From assembly GCF_024198215.1 (NCBI RefSeq), contig NZ_JAKCFA010000003.1, positions 124,001-188,000 of the forward strand: 64,000 nucleotides of DNA, written 5' to 3'. Both the position numbers and the translations under genes were made by a program. Position 1 is the stretch's first letter. Each line of letters starts with the position of its first letter. Shown in pieces: positions 32,739 through 43,623 of the stretch. The notes beneath the pieces were generated by a model. That model was given only the letters and a program-made list of their open reading frames with translations, was not told where the DNA came from and did no database searches. Source of the DNA: Myxococcus qinghaiensis. Lineage in GTDB: Bacteria; Myxococcota; Myxococcia; Myxococcales; Myxococcaceae.

Positions 32739-33515
32739 TCACTGCGTCGTCCAGCCCCGGAGCCGATACACGACGCGTCCCGCCAGCTCGCGCAGGACGT
32801 CCGTGCTCTGCGACAGGGAGGACGCCCGGGGCACCCAGCTCAGTCGCCCCGGGCGCGTGGCGGGCATCCTCGCGTCCACCGGCAACGTGTCCGGCCGCAG
32901 CCCCACCGCGGCGAAGCAACCCGCGGCGCGAGGCATGTGCGCCGCGCTCGTCACCAGGAGCAGCCGCTTCCAGCCCCGCTCGCGGATGATGCGCTCGGAC
33001 TCCAGCGCGTTCTCCCGCGTGTTCCGGCTCCGGCCCTCGGTGACGATGCGCTCCGCGGGCACGCCCCATTCTTGAAGCAAGCGCGACAGCACGTCCGCCT
33101 CCACCACGGCCTCGGGACGCGGGTCCAACGAGCCACCCGAGATGAAGACGTGACTCGCGCGCCCCTCGCGCACCAGCTCGAAGCCCTTCAGCACGCGCTC
33201 CGACGCGCCGTTGAACTCGATGCGCCCCGAGCGCTCCGTGGCGGCTGGGTCCAGCCCTCCTCCCAGGACGATGACGGCGTCGTACGTCACGCCCGGCTTG
33301 GACGTGTCGCGTGCGCCCGACTCCGCCAGGTACGTCAGCAGCGTGGACACCGCGTCGGTGGAGAAGAGGTAGAGCACCAGCAGGCCCGCGAACGTGAGGC
33401 CTCGGGAGAGCCGGGGCTTGCGGCGAAGGACCACGGCTCCGACGACGAGCAGCAGCAACACCCACGTCAGGGGTGCCAGGAAGAGGTCCAGCACCTTCGA
33501 GAGAATCAGGAACAC
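32739..33515 (-). CDS. YdcF/ElyC-like DUF218 membrane protein
   Basis: 258 residues starting at GTG. Two N-terminal membrane segments (about 8-30 and 40-60) precede a DUF218 domain: YDAVIVLGGG, FISGGSLDP, the conserved SRNTRENAL, and LLLVTSAAHMPRA. The ElyC branch affects envelope and peptidoglycan precursor metabolism in E. coli, but the chemistry is unsettled. It lies 16 bases after nadK on the same strand, probably in its operon. The ribosome-binding site is weak. Confidence 0.8.
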   Translation of the reverse strand: MFLILSKVLDLFLAPLTWVLLLLVVGAVVLRRKPRLSRGLTFAGLLVLYLFSTDAVSTLLTYLAESGARDTSKPGVTYDAVIVLGGGLDPAATERSGRIEFNGASERVLKGFELVREGRASHVFISGGSLDPRPEAVVEADVLSRLLQEWGVPAERIVTEGRSRNTRENALESERIIRERGWKRLLLVTSAAHMPRAAGCFAAVGLRPDTLPVDARMPATRPGRLSWVPRASSLSQSTDVLRELAGRVVYRLRGWTTQ

Positions 33516-33531
33516 GGGACGCGAAGGCCCT

Positions 33532-34377
33532 TCAGCGCTCGCCCCAGTGGAGCTTCTGGCGAAGGATGGAGAAGTAGGCCACGCGGGGGTTGCGCACCAG
33601 GTTGACGCGGTTGGCGGAGCGCACCACCTCGATGCAGTCGCCGCCCTGCAGGCCGTGGCCCGTCTGTCCGTCCAGCGTGAGGTACGTGTCCGCCGTCTCG
33701 CTGCGCAGGGTGATTCGGATGACCCGGTCCGCCGGCACGACGATGGAGCGCTGGGTGAGCGCGTGCGAGCAGATGGGCGACAGCACCGTGCAGTCCACCG
33801 ACGGGTGGACGATGGGGCCGCCGGCCGACAGCGAGTAGGCCGTGGAGCCCGTGGGCGTGGCGAGGATGACGCCGTCCGCCTTGTACGTGGTGATGGGCAC
33901 CCCATCGATGGACGTCTCGTGGTCGGCGATGCGCGCCAGCGCGCCCTTGTTGATGACCACGTCGTTGAGGATTTCGTCCTCGATGAGCACGCTGCCGTTG
34001 CGGATGAGCCGGCACGTCAGCTTCATGCGCGAGTCCACCTGGAAGCGGCCGGCCTGCACCTCCTCCAGCGTGGAGAACAGCTCCTCCACGGGAATCTCCG
34101 TCATGAAGCCCAGGCTGCCCAGGTTGACGCCGAGGATGGGCACGCCGCGTCCGCCCAACAGGCGCGCCGCGTAGATGAGGGTGCCGTCACCTCCCAGCAC
34201 CACCGTCAGGTCCGCCCGGGCCGCCAGCTCCCGGTCTTCTATCCGAGGCCAGCCCAGGACATGGGCCAGGGAACGGTCCCCCAGCACGGTGAGGTGCGGA
34301 TAGGTCTCTCGGATGCGGGCCGCCAGCGCCACCGCCTCCGGGTTGTCCTTCTTCGCGACGATGACGAGGGTCTGCAC
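33532..34377 (-). CDS. nadK: NAD kinase
   Basis: 281 residues. The ATP-binding GGDGT motif is in VVLGGDGTLIYAAR; NLGSLGFMTEI, NDVVINKGALAR and TPTGSTAYSLSAGGPIVHP are all diagnostic. It phosphorylates NAD to NADP. The GTG start (QTLVIVAKKDNPEA) fits family N-termini; upstream in-frame sequence is not coding-like, and no clear ribosome-binding site is visible. The leader contains the A-rich TTAAAAAG. Confidence 0.95.
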   Translation of the reverse strand: MQTLVIVAKKDNPEAVALAARIRETYPHLTVLGDRSLAHVLGWPRIEDRELAARADLTVVLGGDGTLIYAARLLGGRGVPILGVNLGSLGFMTEIPVEELFSTLEEVQAGRFQVDSRMKLTCRLIRNGSVLIEDEILNDVVINKGALARIADHETSIDGVPITTYKADGVILATPTGSTAYSLSAGGPIVHPSVDCTVLSPICSHALTQRSIVVPADRVIRITLRSETADTYLTLDGQTGHGLQGGDCIEVVRSANRVNLVRNPRVAYFSILRQKLHWGER

Positions 34378-34494
34378 GCGGGGGCTTTTTAATCCAGGCG
34401 GGCACCCGGGCGCTCCCCTGATTTGCGCGAGGGCCCGCCCACCAGACAGACGCCCCGGCGAGGCGGCCTTCAGGGCGCTAGGTTTGGGGCGGCC

Positions 34495-35826
34495 ATGGAC
34501 CTCTTCGAACATGCCGGACAGAAGGAGCAGGCCCGTCGGGCGCCGCTCGCGGAGCGGATGCGTCCCCGGGCCCTCGACGAGTTCGTCGGCCAGGAGCACA
34601 TCACCGGCGAGGGCCGCTTCCTGCGCCGGGCCATTGAAAGCGACCAGGTCCCCAGCCTCATCCTCTGGGGGCCTCCAGGCACCGGCAAGACGACGCTCGC
34701 GGGGCTGGTGGCCCGCTCCACCGGCGCCGCCTTCGACTCGGTGTCCGCCGTCCTCGCCGGCGTGAAGGACATCCGCGAGACGGTGGCCCGTGCCCAGGAC
34801 CGCTGGAACCTGAATCGCCAGCGTACGTTCCTGTTCATCGACGAAATCCACCGCTTCAACAAGTCGCAGCAGGACGCCCTGCTACCCCACGTGGAGAAGG
34901 GCACCGTGACGCTCATCGGCGCCACCACGGAGAACCCGTCGTTCGAGGTGAACGCCGCCCTTCTCTCCCGCTGCCGCGTCGTCACCCTGCGCGGGCTGGA
35001 GGAGGAGGAGCTGGTGCCGCTGTTGCGCCGGGCCGTCGCGGACGCACGCGGCCTGGGCGGCAAGGTGGTGGTGGAGGACGACGCGCTGAGCTTCCTCGCG
35101 AGCACAGCCGGCGGTGACGCGCGCAAGGCCCTCACCGGCCTGGAGGTGGCCGCGGCCCACGGCGGCGAGAAGGTGGACCGTCAAATCGCCGAGGAGGCGC
35201 TCCAGCAGAAGACGCTGCTGTACGACAAGGGCGGCGAGGAGCACTACAACGTCATCAGCGCCTTCATCAAATCCATGCGCGGCAGCGACGTGGACGGCGC
35301 GCTGTACTGGATGGTGCGCATGCTGGAGGCGGGCGAGGACCCCATCTTCGTACTCCGGCGCATGGTCATCTTCGCCTCGGAGGACATCGGCAACGCGGAC
35401 CCGCGCGCCTTGAGCGTGGCGGTGGACGCGCTGCGCGCCTTCCAGCTCGTGGGGCTGCCGGAGGGCACCCTGCCTCTCACCCAGGCCGTGACGTACCTGG
35501 CGCTGGCGCCCAAGTCGAACGCGGTCATCGCCGCGTACACCGCCGTGCGCGAGGCCGTGACGAAGGAGGGCGCGCTGCCGGTGCCGCTGCACCTGCGCAA
35601 CGCGCCCACGAAGCTGATGAAGTCGCTGGGCTACGGGGGCGGCTACAAGTACCCGCACAACTTCGAGGGCAACTACGTCCCGGAGGACTACCTGCCGGAG
35701 GCCCTGCGCGCCCGGCGCTTCTACACCCCTACCCGCAACGGGCTCGAGGCGGAGCTGGCCGAGCGCTACGAATCCATCCAACGCCAGCTCGCGGAGCGGG
35801 TCCGCGAGCCTGGCGAGGAGGGTTGA
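34495..35826 (+). CDS. rarA: Replication-associated recombination ATPase RarA (MgsA)
   Basis: 443 residues. An N-terminal PIP-like start (MDLFEH) is followed by an AAA+ domain with Walker A GPPGTGKTTL, Walker B FIDEIHRF and sensor GATTENPSFEV, and by the MgsA C-terminal region (RGSDVDGALYWMVRMLEAGEDP, and KSLGYGGGYKYPHNF). RarA acts at stalled replication forks with SSB. It converges on the NtrC-like gene, whose stop lies one base beyond its own, so there is no intergenic terminator. Confidence 0.95.
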   Translation: MDLFEHAGQKEQARRAPLAERMRPRALDEFVGQEHITGEGRFLRRAIESDQVPSLILWGPPGTGKTTLAGLVARSTGAAFDSVSAVLAGVKDIRETVARAQDRWNLNRQRTFLFIDEIHRFNKSQQDALLPHVEKGTVTLIGATTENPSFEVNAALLSRCRVVTLRGLEEEELVPLLRRAVADARGLGGKVVVEDDALSFLASTAGGDARKALTGLEVAAAHGGEKVDRQIAEEALQQKTLLYDKGGEEHYNVISAFIKSMRGSDVDGALYWMVRMLEAGEDPIFVLRRMVIFASEDIGNADPRALSVAVDALRAFQLVGLPEGTLPLTQAVTYLALAPKSNAVIAAYTAVREAVTKEGALPVPLHLRNAPTKLMKSLGYGGGYKYPHNFEGNYVPEDYLPEALRARRFYTPTRNGLEAELAERYESIQRQLAERVREPGEEG

Positions 35827-35827
35827 A

Positions 35828-37290
<1,463 letters not shown>

Positions 37291-37294
<4 letters not shown>

Positions 37295-38871
37295 GGCAAC
37301 CTCTCGAGCTGCAGGGGAATGGGCAGGAAGACGGTGAAACGGGAGCCGGCGCCCACCTGGGTGTCGACGTGGAAGCTGCCCCCGTGGTCCTGGACGATGC
37401 GGTACGCGATGGACAGACCCAGCCCGGTGCCTTCACCGGGGGGTTTGGTGGTGAAGGAAGGCTCGAAGATGCGCGGCAGGTGCCGCTCCTCGATTCCGCA
37501 GCCGGTGTCGGACACCGCGAAGAAGCAGCGGTCTCCCTCGCGGCCCGTCTCCAGCGTCAGCTTGCCTTCGCGCTTGGGCAGCGCCTGAAGGCCATTCTGG
37601 AGCAGGTTGAGCACCACCTGCGCGAGCGTGCCGGGGTCCCCGTACACCTTGGGGAGCCCTTCCTTCAAACCCAGGGACAACACCGCGCGAGGCGTCGCCT
37701 TGATTTGCGCGCGGAAGAGCACGGCCGCGTCTTCCACGCAGCGCGACAAATCGAACAGCCGCCGGTCCTCCACGCGGCTGTGCCGGCTGAACTTCAGCAG
37801 GCTCTCGACGATGCGCTTGCAGCGCAGCGCGCTCTCTTCAATCAGTCCCAGCGACTCCAGGTCCGCGTCGTCGCGGCCCGCGTCGCGCGACATGAGCTGC
37901 GCGAACGCGAGGATTCCGCCCAGCGGATTGTTGATTTCATGCGCCACGCCCCCCGCCAGCTGCCCCACCGCCGCCATCTTCTCCGTCTCGATGAGCCGGC
38001 GCGTCATCGCCTGCTCCTCGGTGACGTCGCGATAGGTGCACACCACCCGCTCATCCCCCGCCATGGGGTACGCGGCCACCACGTACGTCCTGCCCCCCTG
38101 CTGCACCTCACCCCGCGCGCCCTTGCCGCTCTCCATGGCCGCCGGCAGCGGGCAACCCGTGCACGGCTCGTTGCGGCCGAAGAGGTAGCGGTAGCAGGCG
38201 ACGTCCGACGGAATCTGCTCGATGGAGCGCCCGGCCACGTGCGCGTACGCCAGGTTCGCCCGCCGCACCGCGAAGTCGCGACCGCGGACGACACACAGCG
38301 GCGTCTCCATGCAGTCGAACGACAGCTCCCACTCGCGCTTGGCCTGGCTGAGCATCCGCGTGCGCTGCGCGACGCGCTCCTCCAGGTCCGCGTTGAGCAG
38401 CTTCAGCTCCGCGTTCTGCGCCGTCGTCACCCGGTACAGCCGCTCGTTCTCCGCCTGCAGCGCGTACTGCTCGAACGCGCTCTTCACCGTCAGCACCAGG
38501 TGGCTGTCGTTCCAGGGCTTGGAGATGAAGCGGAAAATTTCGGAGCGGTTGATGGCCTCTTCAATGGCCTGCTGGTCCGCCTGCCCCGTGAGCATGATGC
38601 GCTGGGCGCGCGGCTCCTGCTGCTTCACCCGCGTCAGGAACTCCACCCCGTTCATGCCGGGCATGCGGAAGTCGGAGATGACGACCTCGGGACGGAACTC
38701 CTCCACCGTCCTCAGCGCCTGCTCGGCGTCCGTCGCGGTCTCGATATCCCAGTCACCCCGACGCAGCACCCGCCGGATGGACTTGAGGATGTTCTCCTCG
38801 TCGTCCACGAGCAGCAGCCTGCCCCGCGGGGCGGCTTCGGGCTTCGGGAGCTGTGCGGCGAGGGGTCCCAT
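37291..38871 (-). CDS. Hybrid histidine kinase with N-terminal receiver (HsfB-like)
   Basis: 526 residues, no membrane segment, so cytoplasmic. The receiver (about 18-135) has LLVDDEEN, acceptor VISDFRMPG and Lys in ISKPWN. A coiled linker leads into a PAS-like domain (about 195-300) with a Cys pair in EPCTGCPLP that might bind metal or sense redox. Then come the HisKA helix with GVAHEINNPL (phospho-His) and a HATPase domain with N, G1 and G2 boxes (DTGCGIEERHL, GTGLGLSIAY). I chose ATG 38871: it has GGAAAG seven bases upstream and lies just downstream of a sigma-54 promoter, whereas longer starts would overlap that promoter. Confidence 0.88.
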
Positions 38872-38896
38872 GGGATTCTTTCCGTCCCATGACATT

Positions 38897-38912
38897 TGCA
38901 ATGCGTTTGCCA
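38897..38912 (-). promoter_or_regulatory. Sigma-54 promoter of the kinase/regulator operon
   Basis: On the minus strand TGGCAAA-CGCA-TTGCA keeps the -24 GG and -12 GC at exact spacing (consensus TGGCACG-N4-TTGCW). Predicted start near 38887, just before GGAAAG and the ATG at 38871. A possible upstream enhancer palindrome, CCCCG-ACAAT-CGGGG, is at 38959-38973. Confidence 0.65.
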
Positions 38913-39020
38913 GCCGGTGGGGCACTGCAAACCCATGGAATCACGAGATGATTCGACTCCCCGACAATCGGGGGCCGGGGTCATCCTAGACTCATCCCCT
39001 ATTCCCGGGTCAACAACAAC

Positions 39021-39039
39021 CCAGGGTCTTTGACCCAGG
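39021..39039 (-). terminator. Hairpin after the diguanylate cyclase gene
   Basis: CC-A-GGGTC, loop TTT, GACCC-A-GG directly abuts the stop codon. On the minus strand it is followed by the T-containing GTTGTTGTTG. Confidence 0.5.
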
Positions 39040-39990
39040 CTACTCGCCCTGCGACGAAGGGGGCGGAAAGAGGGGCATTTGAGAGTGGAGACAGATGCGA
39101 TCCCGCCCCTCGTCCTTGGCCCGGTAGAGCGCTTCGTCGGCGGTGAGCAGGAGCTGTTCAGGGCTGAGGACGGTGCGATGGGGAAAACTGGAGACGCCCA
39201 GGGAGGCCGTGACTTGAAGTGCTCCATCCGGCCCTACCCGGAGGGTCGCCAAATCGCGGCGCACACGCTCCGCCACGGAGAGGGCCCCCGTCAGATGGGT
39301 GCGAGGCAGCAGGACGGCGAACTCCTCGCCCCCGTAGCGCGCCACCAGGTCCGTTTCGCGCACGCTGGCCTGGAGGGTGGCGGCCACCTCCCGGAGCACT
39401 CCGTCCCCTGTGGTGTGCCCGTGCCTGTCGTTCACCTGCTTGAAGTGGTCCAGGTCCAACAGGATGAGCGCCAGCGGGTCGTCGTAGCGCTGCGCCCGGC
39501 GGAACTCCTCGCGCAGCCGCTCCTGGAAATGGCGGTGGTTGTGGACCCCCGTGAGGCCGTCCGTCGAGGACAGCCGCTGCAGCTCACCCACCTGGTTGGA
39601 TAGCTGAGTCAGACGGGCCTGGGTCCGCAGGCTCTTGGTCACCCGGGCCCGTAATTCTTCCGCATCCCATGGGTCAAAGACGACCTCTGCCCCCTGGGCC
39701 AGCGCACCCACCCAAAAGCCCCGGGTTTCCCTATCTGCCAGGACCAGCACGGGAGGCCCTGGCGGTCCTTCCAGGGTCAGCAGCTTGTCGAGCCAGTCCC
39801 GGGCTGGTGGCTCTCCAGGCGGGCGGGCGACCCACACCACCAGGTCCACCTCCCGAGCCAGCCGGCCCACCTCGGGGCCGGGAGAGACGAGCCGGAGGCA
39901 GAAGTCGTCCGGCCCGAGCGCCCGCGCCAGCCGGGCCAGGGTTGATTCCGCTTCGTCCACCACCAACAAGGTGCAGGGCCTGATGGTCAC
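39040..39990 (-). CDS. Diguanylate cyclase with pseudo-receiver domain
   Basis: 316 residues from GTG 39990 (GGGGA upstream); an in-frame GTG at 40017 would add nine. Residues 1-130 resemble a receiver (TLLVVDEAEST), but the phospho-acceptor strand is VDLVVWVARPPGE with no Asp. The GGDEF domain (about 150-310) is intact: DLDHFKQVNDRHGHTTGD and the active-site RYGGEEFAVLLP, with an RETD inhibitory I-site five residues before GGEEF. It should make c-di-GMP with product inhibition, and input is probably not by phosphorylation. It is monocistronic, next to the two-component operon. Confidence 0.88.
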   Translation of the reverse strand: MTIRPCTLLVVDEAESTLARLARALGPDDFCLRLVSPGPEVGRLAREVDLVVWVARPPGEPPARDWLDKLLTLEGPPGPPVLVLADRETRGFWVGALAQGAEVVFDPWDAEELRARVTKSLRTQARLTQLSNQVGELQRLSSTDGLTGVHNHRHFQERLREEFRRAQRYDDPLALILLDLDHFKQVNDRHGHTTGDGVLREVAATLQASVRETDLVARYGGEEFAVLLPRTHLTGALSVAERVRRDLATLRVGPDGALQVTASLGVSSFPHRTVLSPEQLLLTADEALYRAKDEGRDRICLHSQMPLFPPPSSQGE

Positions 39991-40120
39991 AGTATCCCCG
40001 GAAAATGGTGACTCCACGGTACCACACAGGTGATTTCAGGTGGGAGTCCCATGATTGATTTAGGACCCAGGGCTTGGTACCGAGCCGCCCGAGCAGTCCC
40101 CCCGTACCCCGAGGTCCTCC

Positions 40121-40909
40121 GTGGCCAAGTACCCGAGCATCAGCCTCTTCCTTCCCGCCTGGAACGAGGAGGACTACGTCGAGCGGGCGGTGGGTCGGGC
40201 GGTGGAGGCCCTCACCCAGCTGACGGACGACTTTGAAATCATCGTCGTCAACGACGCGTCGACGGACCGCACGCAGGAGCTGGCGGAGGCGATGGCGCAG
40301 CGGATTCCGCAGCTGCGGGTCATCAACCATCCGGTCAATCTCAAATTGGGTGGGGCGATGCGGACGGGGCTGGCGGCGTCGACGAAGGACATCGTCGTCT
40401 ACTCGGACATCGACCTGCCGTGGGATTTGCGGGAGCTGGAGCGCTCACTGCATCTGATGGACTACCTGGAGGCGGACATGATTTGCGCCTTCCGGTTCGA
40501 CCGCACGAGTGAGGGGCCCAAGCGCATCGTCTACTCGTTCGTCTACAACATGCTCATCCGGGCGTTGTTCGACATCCAGATCAAGGACGTCAACTTCAGT
40601 TTCAAGGTGATGCACCGCCGGGTGCTGGAGTCGATGGAGCTCAAGAGCCAGGGCTCGTTCATCGACGCGGAGCTGGTGGTGAAGGCCATCCGCAAGGGCT
40701 TCCGCGTGTTCCAGATGGGTGTGGACTACTTCCCGCGCACGCGGGGCGTGTCCACGCTGGCCTCGCCGTCGGTCATCGTGAAGATGGTGAAGGAGCTGGT
40801 GAAGCTGTACCCGGAGACGCGCACGCCAGCGCCGCCGACGCAGCCGGTGCGCCTGCCGCCGTCGGTGCAGCCGCTGCGCACGGTGTCCGGCCGCACGGCG
40901 CGGGGCTGA
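40121..40909 (+). CDS. Family 2 glycosyltransferase, polyprenyl-phosphate-sugar synthase-like
   Basis: 262 residues, GTG start with GAGG upstream. GT-A fold: SLFLPAWNEEDYVERAV, EIIVVNDASTDRTQEL, GGAMRTGLAAS and the metal-binding region YSDIDLP. VNFSFKVMHRRVLE and the mid-chain hydrophobic segment fit the dolichol/undecaprenyl-phosphate mannose or glucose synthase group. It probably loads a sugar onto a polyprenyl phosphate. The ChbG-like deacetylase gene starts nine bases later on the same strand. Confidence 0.85.
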   Translation: MAKYPSISLFLPAWNEEDYVERAVGRAVEALTQLTDDFEIIVVNDASTDRTQELAEAMAQRIPQLRVINHPVNLKLGGAMRTGLAASTKDIVVYSDIDLPWDLRELERSLHLMDYLEADMICAFRFDRTSEGPKRIVYSFVYNMLIRALFDIQIKDVNFSFKVMHRRVLESMELKSQGSFIDAELVVKAIRKGFRVFQMGVDYFPRTRGVSTLASPSVIVKMVKELVKLYPETRTPAPPTQPVRLPPSVQPLRTVSGRTARG

Positions 40910-40918
40910 GAGCCCGCC

Positions 40919-41767
40919 GTGAGTTCACGCCCCACGCGCCTCGTCGTGAATGCGGATGACCTGGGGCTGCACCCGTCGCTGGACGCGGGCATCCTCCGCG
41001 CGCACCGCGAGGGCATCGTCACCAGCGCCACGCTGCTCGCGATGGGGCCCACGGCGGCGGAGGCGGCGGACCGCGCGCGGGCTCAAGGGCTCGCGGTGGG
41101 GCTGCATCTGGCGCTGTCCACCCGGCTGACTCCGGCCGCGCCCGCGCAGGCGGTGAGCACGGTGGCGCCGGGGGGGCGGCTGCGCGGGAGCTGGGCGGAC
41201 TTCGCGAGGGACTGGTTGATGGGGAAGGTCCGGCGCGAAGAGGTGGCGCTGGAGCTGGACGCGCAGCTGCGGCGAGCGCGCGAGCTGGGCGTGGCGGTGG
41301 ACCACCTGGATGGGCACCAGCACCTGCATGTGCTTCCGGGCATCAGGCCCTTGGTGGAGGCACTGGCCGCGCGGGAGAGGCTGCCGCTGCGCTGGCCGGA
41401 TGCACTGCCGCGCGTGAAGTGGCTGCGGACGCCTGGGCCCGCGCTGAAGACGACGCTGCTGACGGTGCTGGCACGCACCGCGCCTCGTGCGCCCCAGGGT
41501 GTGCGACGGGTGAGCGCGGGCGGGGTGTTCGAGGCGGGCCGACTGGACGAGGCCGCGCTGCTGGCCGCGCTGGATGCACTGCCCTCGGGTGACTTCGAGC
41601 TGGGGTGTCATCCTGGTGAGGGCGCGCCGCATGTGCCGGAGGACCCGGCGTGGCACTACGGCTGGCAGGCGGAGCTGGCGGCGCTCACCAGTCCTCGCGT
41701 GAGGGCGCGTCTTGACGAGCGCGGTATCCAGCTCCACAGCTACGGGACGCTCGCCTCCGCGACGTAG
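40919..41767 (+). CDS. ChbG/HpnK-family (YdjC-like) carbohydrate deacetylase
   Basis: 282 residues, GTG start. The metal-binding motif VVNADDLGLHPSLDAGI opens the protein, and DHLDGHQHLHVLPGIRP supplies the His ligands; ELGCHPGEG is a third conserved block. YdjC/ChbG enzymes remove acetyl groups from N-acetylated sugars, and the HpnK branch is linked to lipid-attached sugars. Following a lipid-sugar synthase it may deacetylate the transferred sugar. Its 3' end overlaps the convergent methyltransferase gene by 28 bases. Confidence 0.85.
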   Translation: MSSRPTRLVVNADDLGLHPSLDAGILRAHREGIVTSATLLAMGPTAAEAADRARAQGLAVGLHLALSTRLTPAAPAQAVSTVAPGGRLRGSWADFARDWLMGKVRREEVALELDAQLRRARELGVAVDHLDGHQHLHVLPGIRPLVEALAARERLPLRWPDALPRVKWLRTPGPALKTTLLTVLARTAPRAPQGVRRVSAGGVFEAGRLDEAALLAALDALPSGDFELGCHPGEGAPHVPEDPAWHYGWQAELAALTSPRVRARLDERGIQLHSYGTLASAT

Positions 41768-42408
41768 AGCACGTGGGGCGTCGTGTAGCCTCGCCCCAGG
41801 TCCACCACGTCGCGCACGACGAAGCCCGCGTCCTCGAGCAGCACCGTCATCTCCGCGCGAGGCTTGAGCACCATCCCACCGCTCGCCTTCGTGCGACCGA
41901 GCAGCGACACCATCACCCACTCCTGCGCCAGCGCCTTGCGGTGCTTCCAGGAGCCGTCCCCTTCCACCTCCTTCAGCAGGAAGCGCCCTCCCGGCTTGAG
42001 CAGCCCATGCACCGTGCGCAGGAACGTGGGCCACTTCGCCTCGGGCAACAGGTAGAGCACGTCGCACACCACCGCCGTGTCACACGCTCCCGGCAGCGCG
42101 GGCGCCAGCACGTCCTCCACCGTGCCCTCGGCCAGCTTCACCTGCGGAACTCCCGCCAGTGCCCGGCGCGCCCACTCCACCTTGCGCGGGTCCGGGTCCA
42201 CGCCGTGCACCGTGCGACTCGGCTCCGCCAGCGCCAGCAGCGCGGAGAGCAGGCCGTGCCCACAGCCGATGTCCGCCACGGTGCCACCCGACACGCGCTC
42301 GGCCACCGCGAGCAGCGGCGCTGACGACGCGCGCGCATGCACATGGAAACGCTCCGCGGCGGGGAGCCCGGAGTACAGCGCGAGGGCCTGCTCGAGGGGC
42401 GTGCTCAT
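41740..42408 (-). CDS. SAM-dependent class I methyltransferase
   Basis: 222 residues. The SAM motifs are VADIGCGHGLLSALLA, HGVDPDPRKVEWA, and VVCDVLYLLP with LKPGGRFLLKEV. Substrate unknown. ATG overlaps the stop of the PIG-V-like gene upstream (ATGA), so the two are coupled. By context the target could be a lipid-linked sugar or a glycan. Confidence 0.85.
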   Translation of the reverse strand: MSTPLEQALALYSGLPAAERFHVHARASSAPLLAVAERVSGGTVADIGCGHGLLSALLALAEPSRTVHGVDPDPRKVEWARRALAGVPQVKLAEGTVEDVLAPALPGACDTAVVCDVLYLLPEAKWPTFLRTVHGLLKPGGRFLLKEVEGDGSWKHRKALAQEWVMVSLLGRTKASGGMVLKPRAEMTVLLEDAGFVVRDVVDLGRGYTTPHVLYVAEASVP

Positions 42409-43538
42409 GAGATGTAGTAGTCCGCGCCAAACGCCCAGGACAACACGAGCAGCGACACCGCGCCCACCACCAGCGCGCCCTGGAGCACCCGAGGCCGCTG
42501 CCTCAACAACAGCGCCCCCGTGAGAAACACGGGGAACGAGGACAGCAGATACCGCCCCATGCCCATGAAGTCCTTCGTCGACCACGCGGGCAGGCCGACA
42601 ATCGCCAGCACATACACCGCATAGCCCCACCCCAAGAGCTTGCGCGTGGGCCACACCAGCGCCAGCGCCAGGAACGTGAAGAACGCGTGCGCCGCCAGTC
42701 GGAACGCCTCGCGCTTGTCCGTGGGGTTCAGCACCACGCGCTCGAACCAGCTCACCTTGAGCCACGTGTGCCAGCCGGGGGTCTGCTCCCAGCCCGCCGC
42801 GCCCTGCACCTTCACGAACGCGAACGGGTCTCCAAACTTGTGCCACAGGAAGAGCATGTAGCAGCCGAAGCCCAACCCCGAGAGCACCGGCATGAAGTCC
42901 ACCACGCCCCACTTCTCGCCCCGAGCGTGCTTCCACTCCAGCCGCCGCACCAACAACCCCAGCACCACCGCGGGCGCCACCGGCCTCGCCGCCGTCGCCA
43001 CCGCCGCCACCAGCACCGCCGGCGCCAGGTGCCCCTTCTCCAACAACAAGAAGGCCGACACCACCAACAGGACGAACAGCGCGTCCGAGTACATGGCGCC
43101 ATAGAAGTACATGGTGAAGGGATACATCGCCATCAGCAGCCCGGCCTTGAGCGCCGTGTCGTCATCCGTCAGCAGCTTCGCCCAGCGCGTGAACATGAGC
43201 AGCGCCAGCGGGCCACACAGCAGCGTTATCAGCACCCCGGCCTGATAGACGTTGGGCCCCAGCGACTCCACCGCGCGGATGAGCAGCGGATAGAGCGGGA
43301 AGAAGGCCACCGAGCTCTGCTCGCCCGGCGTGTACTGGTAGCCCTCCTGGGCAATCCGCATGTACCAGCTCGAATCCCACGCCACCCAGCCCATGGTGAC
43401 GTACTCGTCCAGGCGGACGACGGGGTTCCGCGGATTCTTGTGGAAGTAGCGCCAGGCCCCGGCCGCCGCGGCGGCACTGCACAGCAGGACTGCGACGAGG
43501 ACGACCAGGGCGATGGTGCGAGACGCGGAGCGGGCCAT
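42405..43538 (-). CDS. PIG-V-like integral-membrane mannosyltransferase
   Basis: 377 residues with around eight to ten hydrophobic segments. Diagnostic blocks are WDSSWYMRIAQEGYQ and VAFFPLYPLLIRAV, characteristic of the PIG-V/GPI-mannosyltransferase-II family, and MYFYGAMYSDALF. Such GT-C enzymes take sugar from polyprenyl-phosphate-mannose on the outer face of the membrane. A likely donor-making enzyme is the nearby GT2. No clear ribosome-binding site is visible. Confidence 0.82.
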   Translation of the reverse strand: MARSASRTIALVVLVAVLLCSAAAAAGAWRYFHKNPRNPVVRLDEYVTMGWVAWDSSWYMRIAQEGYQYTPGEQSSVAFFPLYPLLIRAVESLGPNVYQAGVLITLLCGPLALLMFTRWAKLLTDDDTALKAGLLMAMYPFTMYFYGAMYSDALFVLLVVSAFLLLEKGHLAPAVLVAAVATAARPVAPAVVLGLLVRRLEWKHARGEKWGVVDFMPVLSGLGFGCYMLFLWHKFGDPFAFVKVQGAAGWEQTPGWHTWLKVSWFERVVLNPTDKREAFRLAAHAFFTFLALALVWPTRKLLGWGYAVYVLAIVGLPAWSTKDFMGMGRYLLSSFPVFLTGALLLRQRPRVLQGALVVGAVSLLVLSWAFGADYYIS

Positions 43539-43580
43539 TCGGGCGGCAGGCTGTTCCTAGAACACCGCCCTGGTCAAGCA

Positions 43581-43612
43581 CCGGGGTGGGAAGTCACGCT
43601 CCCCCACCCCGG
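43581..43612 (-). terminator. Terminator of the fad operon
   Basis: Perfect 10-bp arms CCGGGGTGGG (43581-43590) and CCCACCCCGG (43603-43612), 12 bases past the fadJ stop. No strong T-run. Confidence 0.65.
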
Positions 43613-43623
43613 CGGCCACGGGC

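Noticed and set aside
38872..38925. Longer starts for the hybrid kinase (GTG 38925, ATG 38895)
   Set aside because: Both lie on or beside the sigma-54 -12/-24 elements and lack a ribosome-binding site; 38871 has one.
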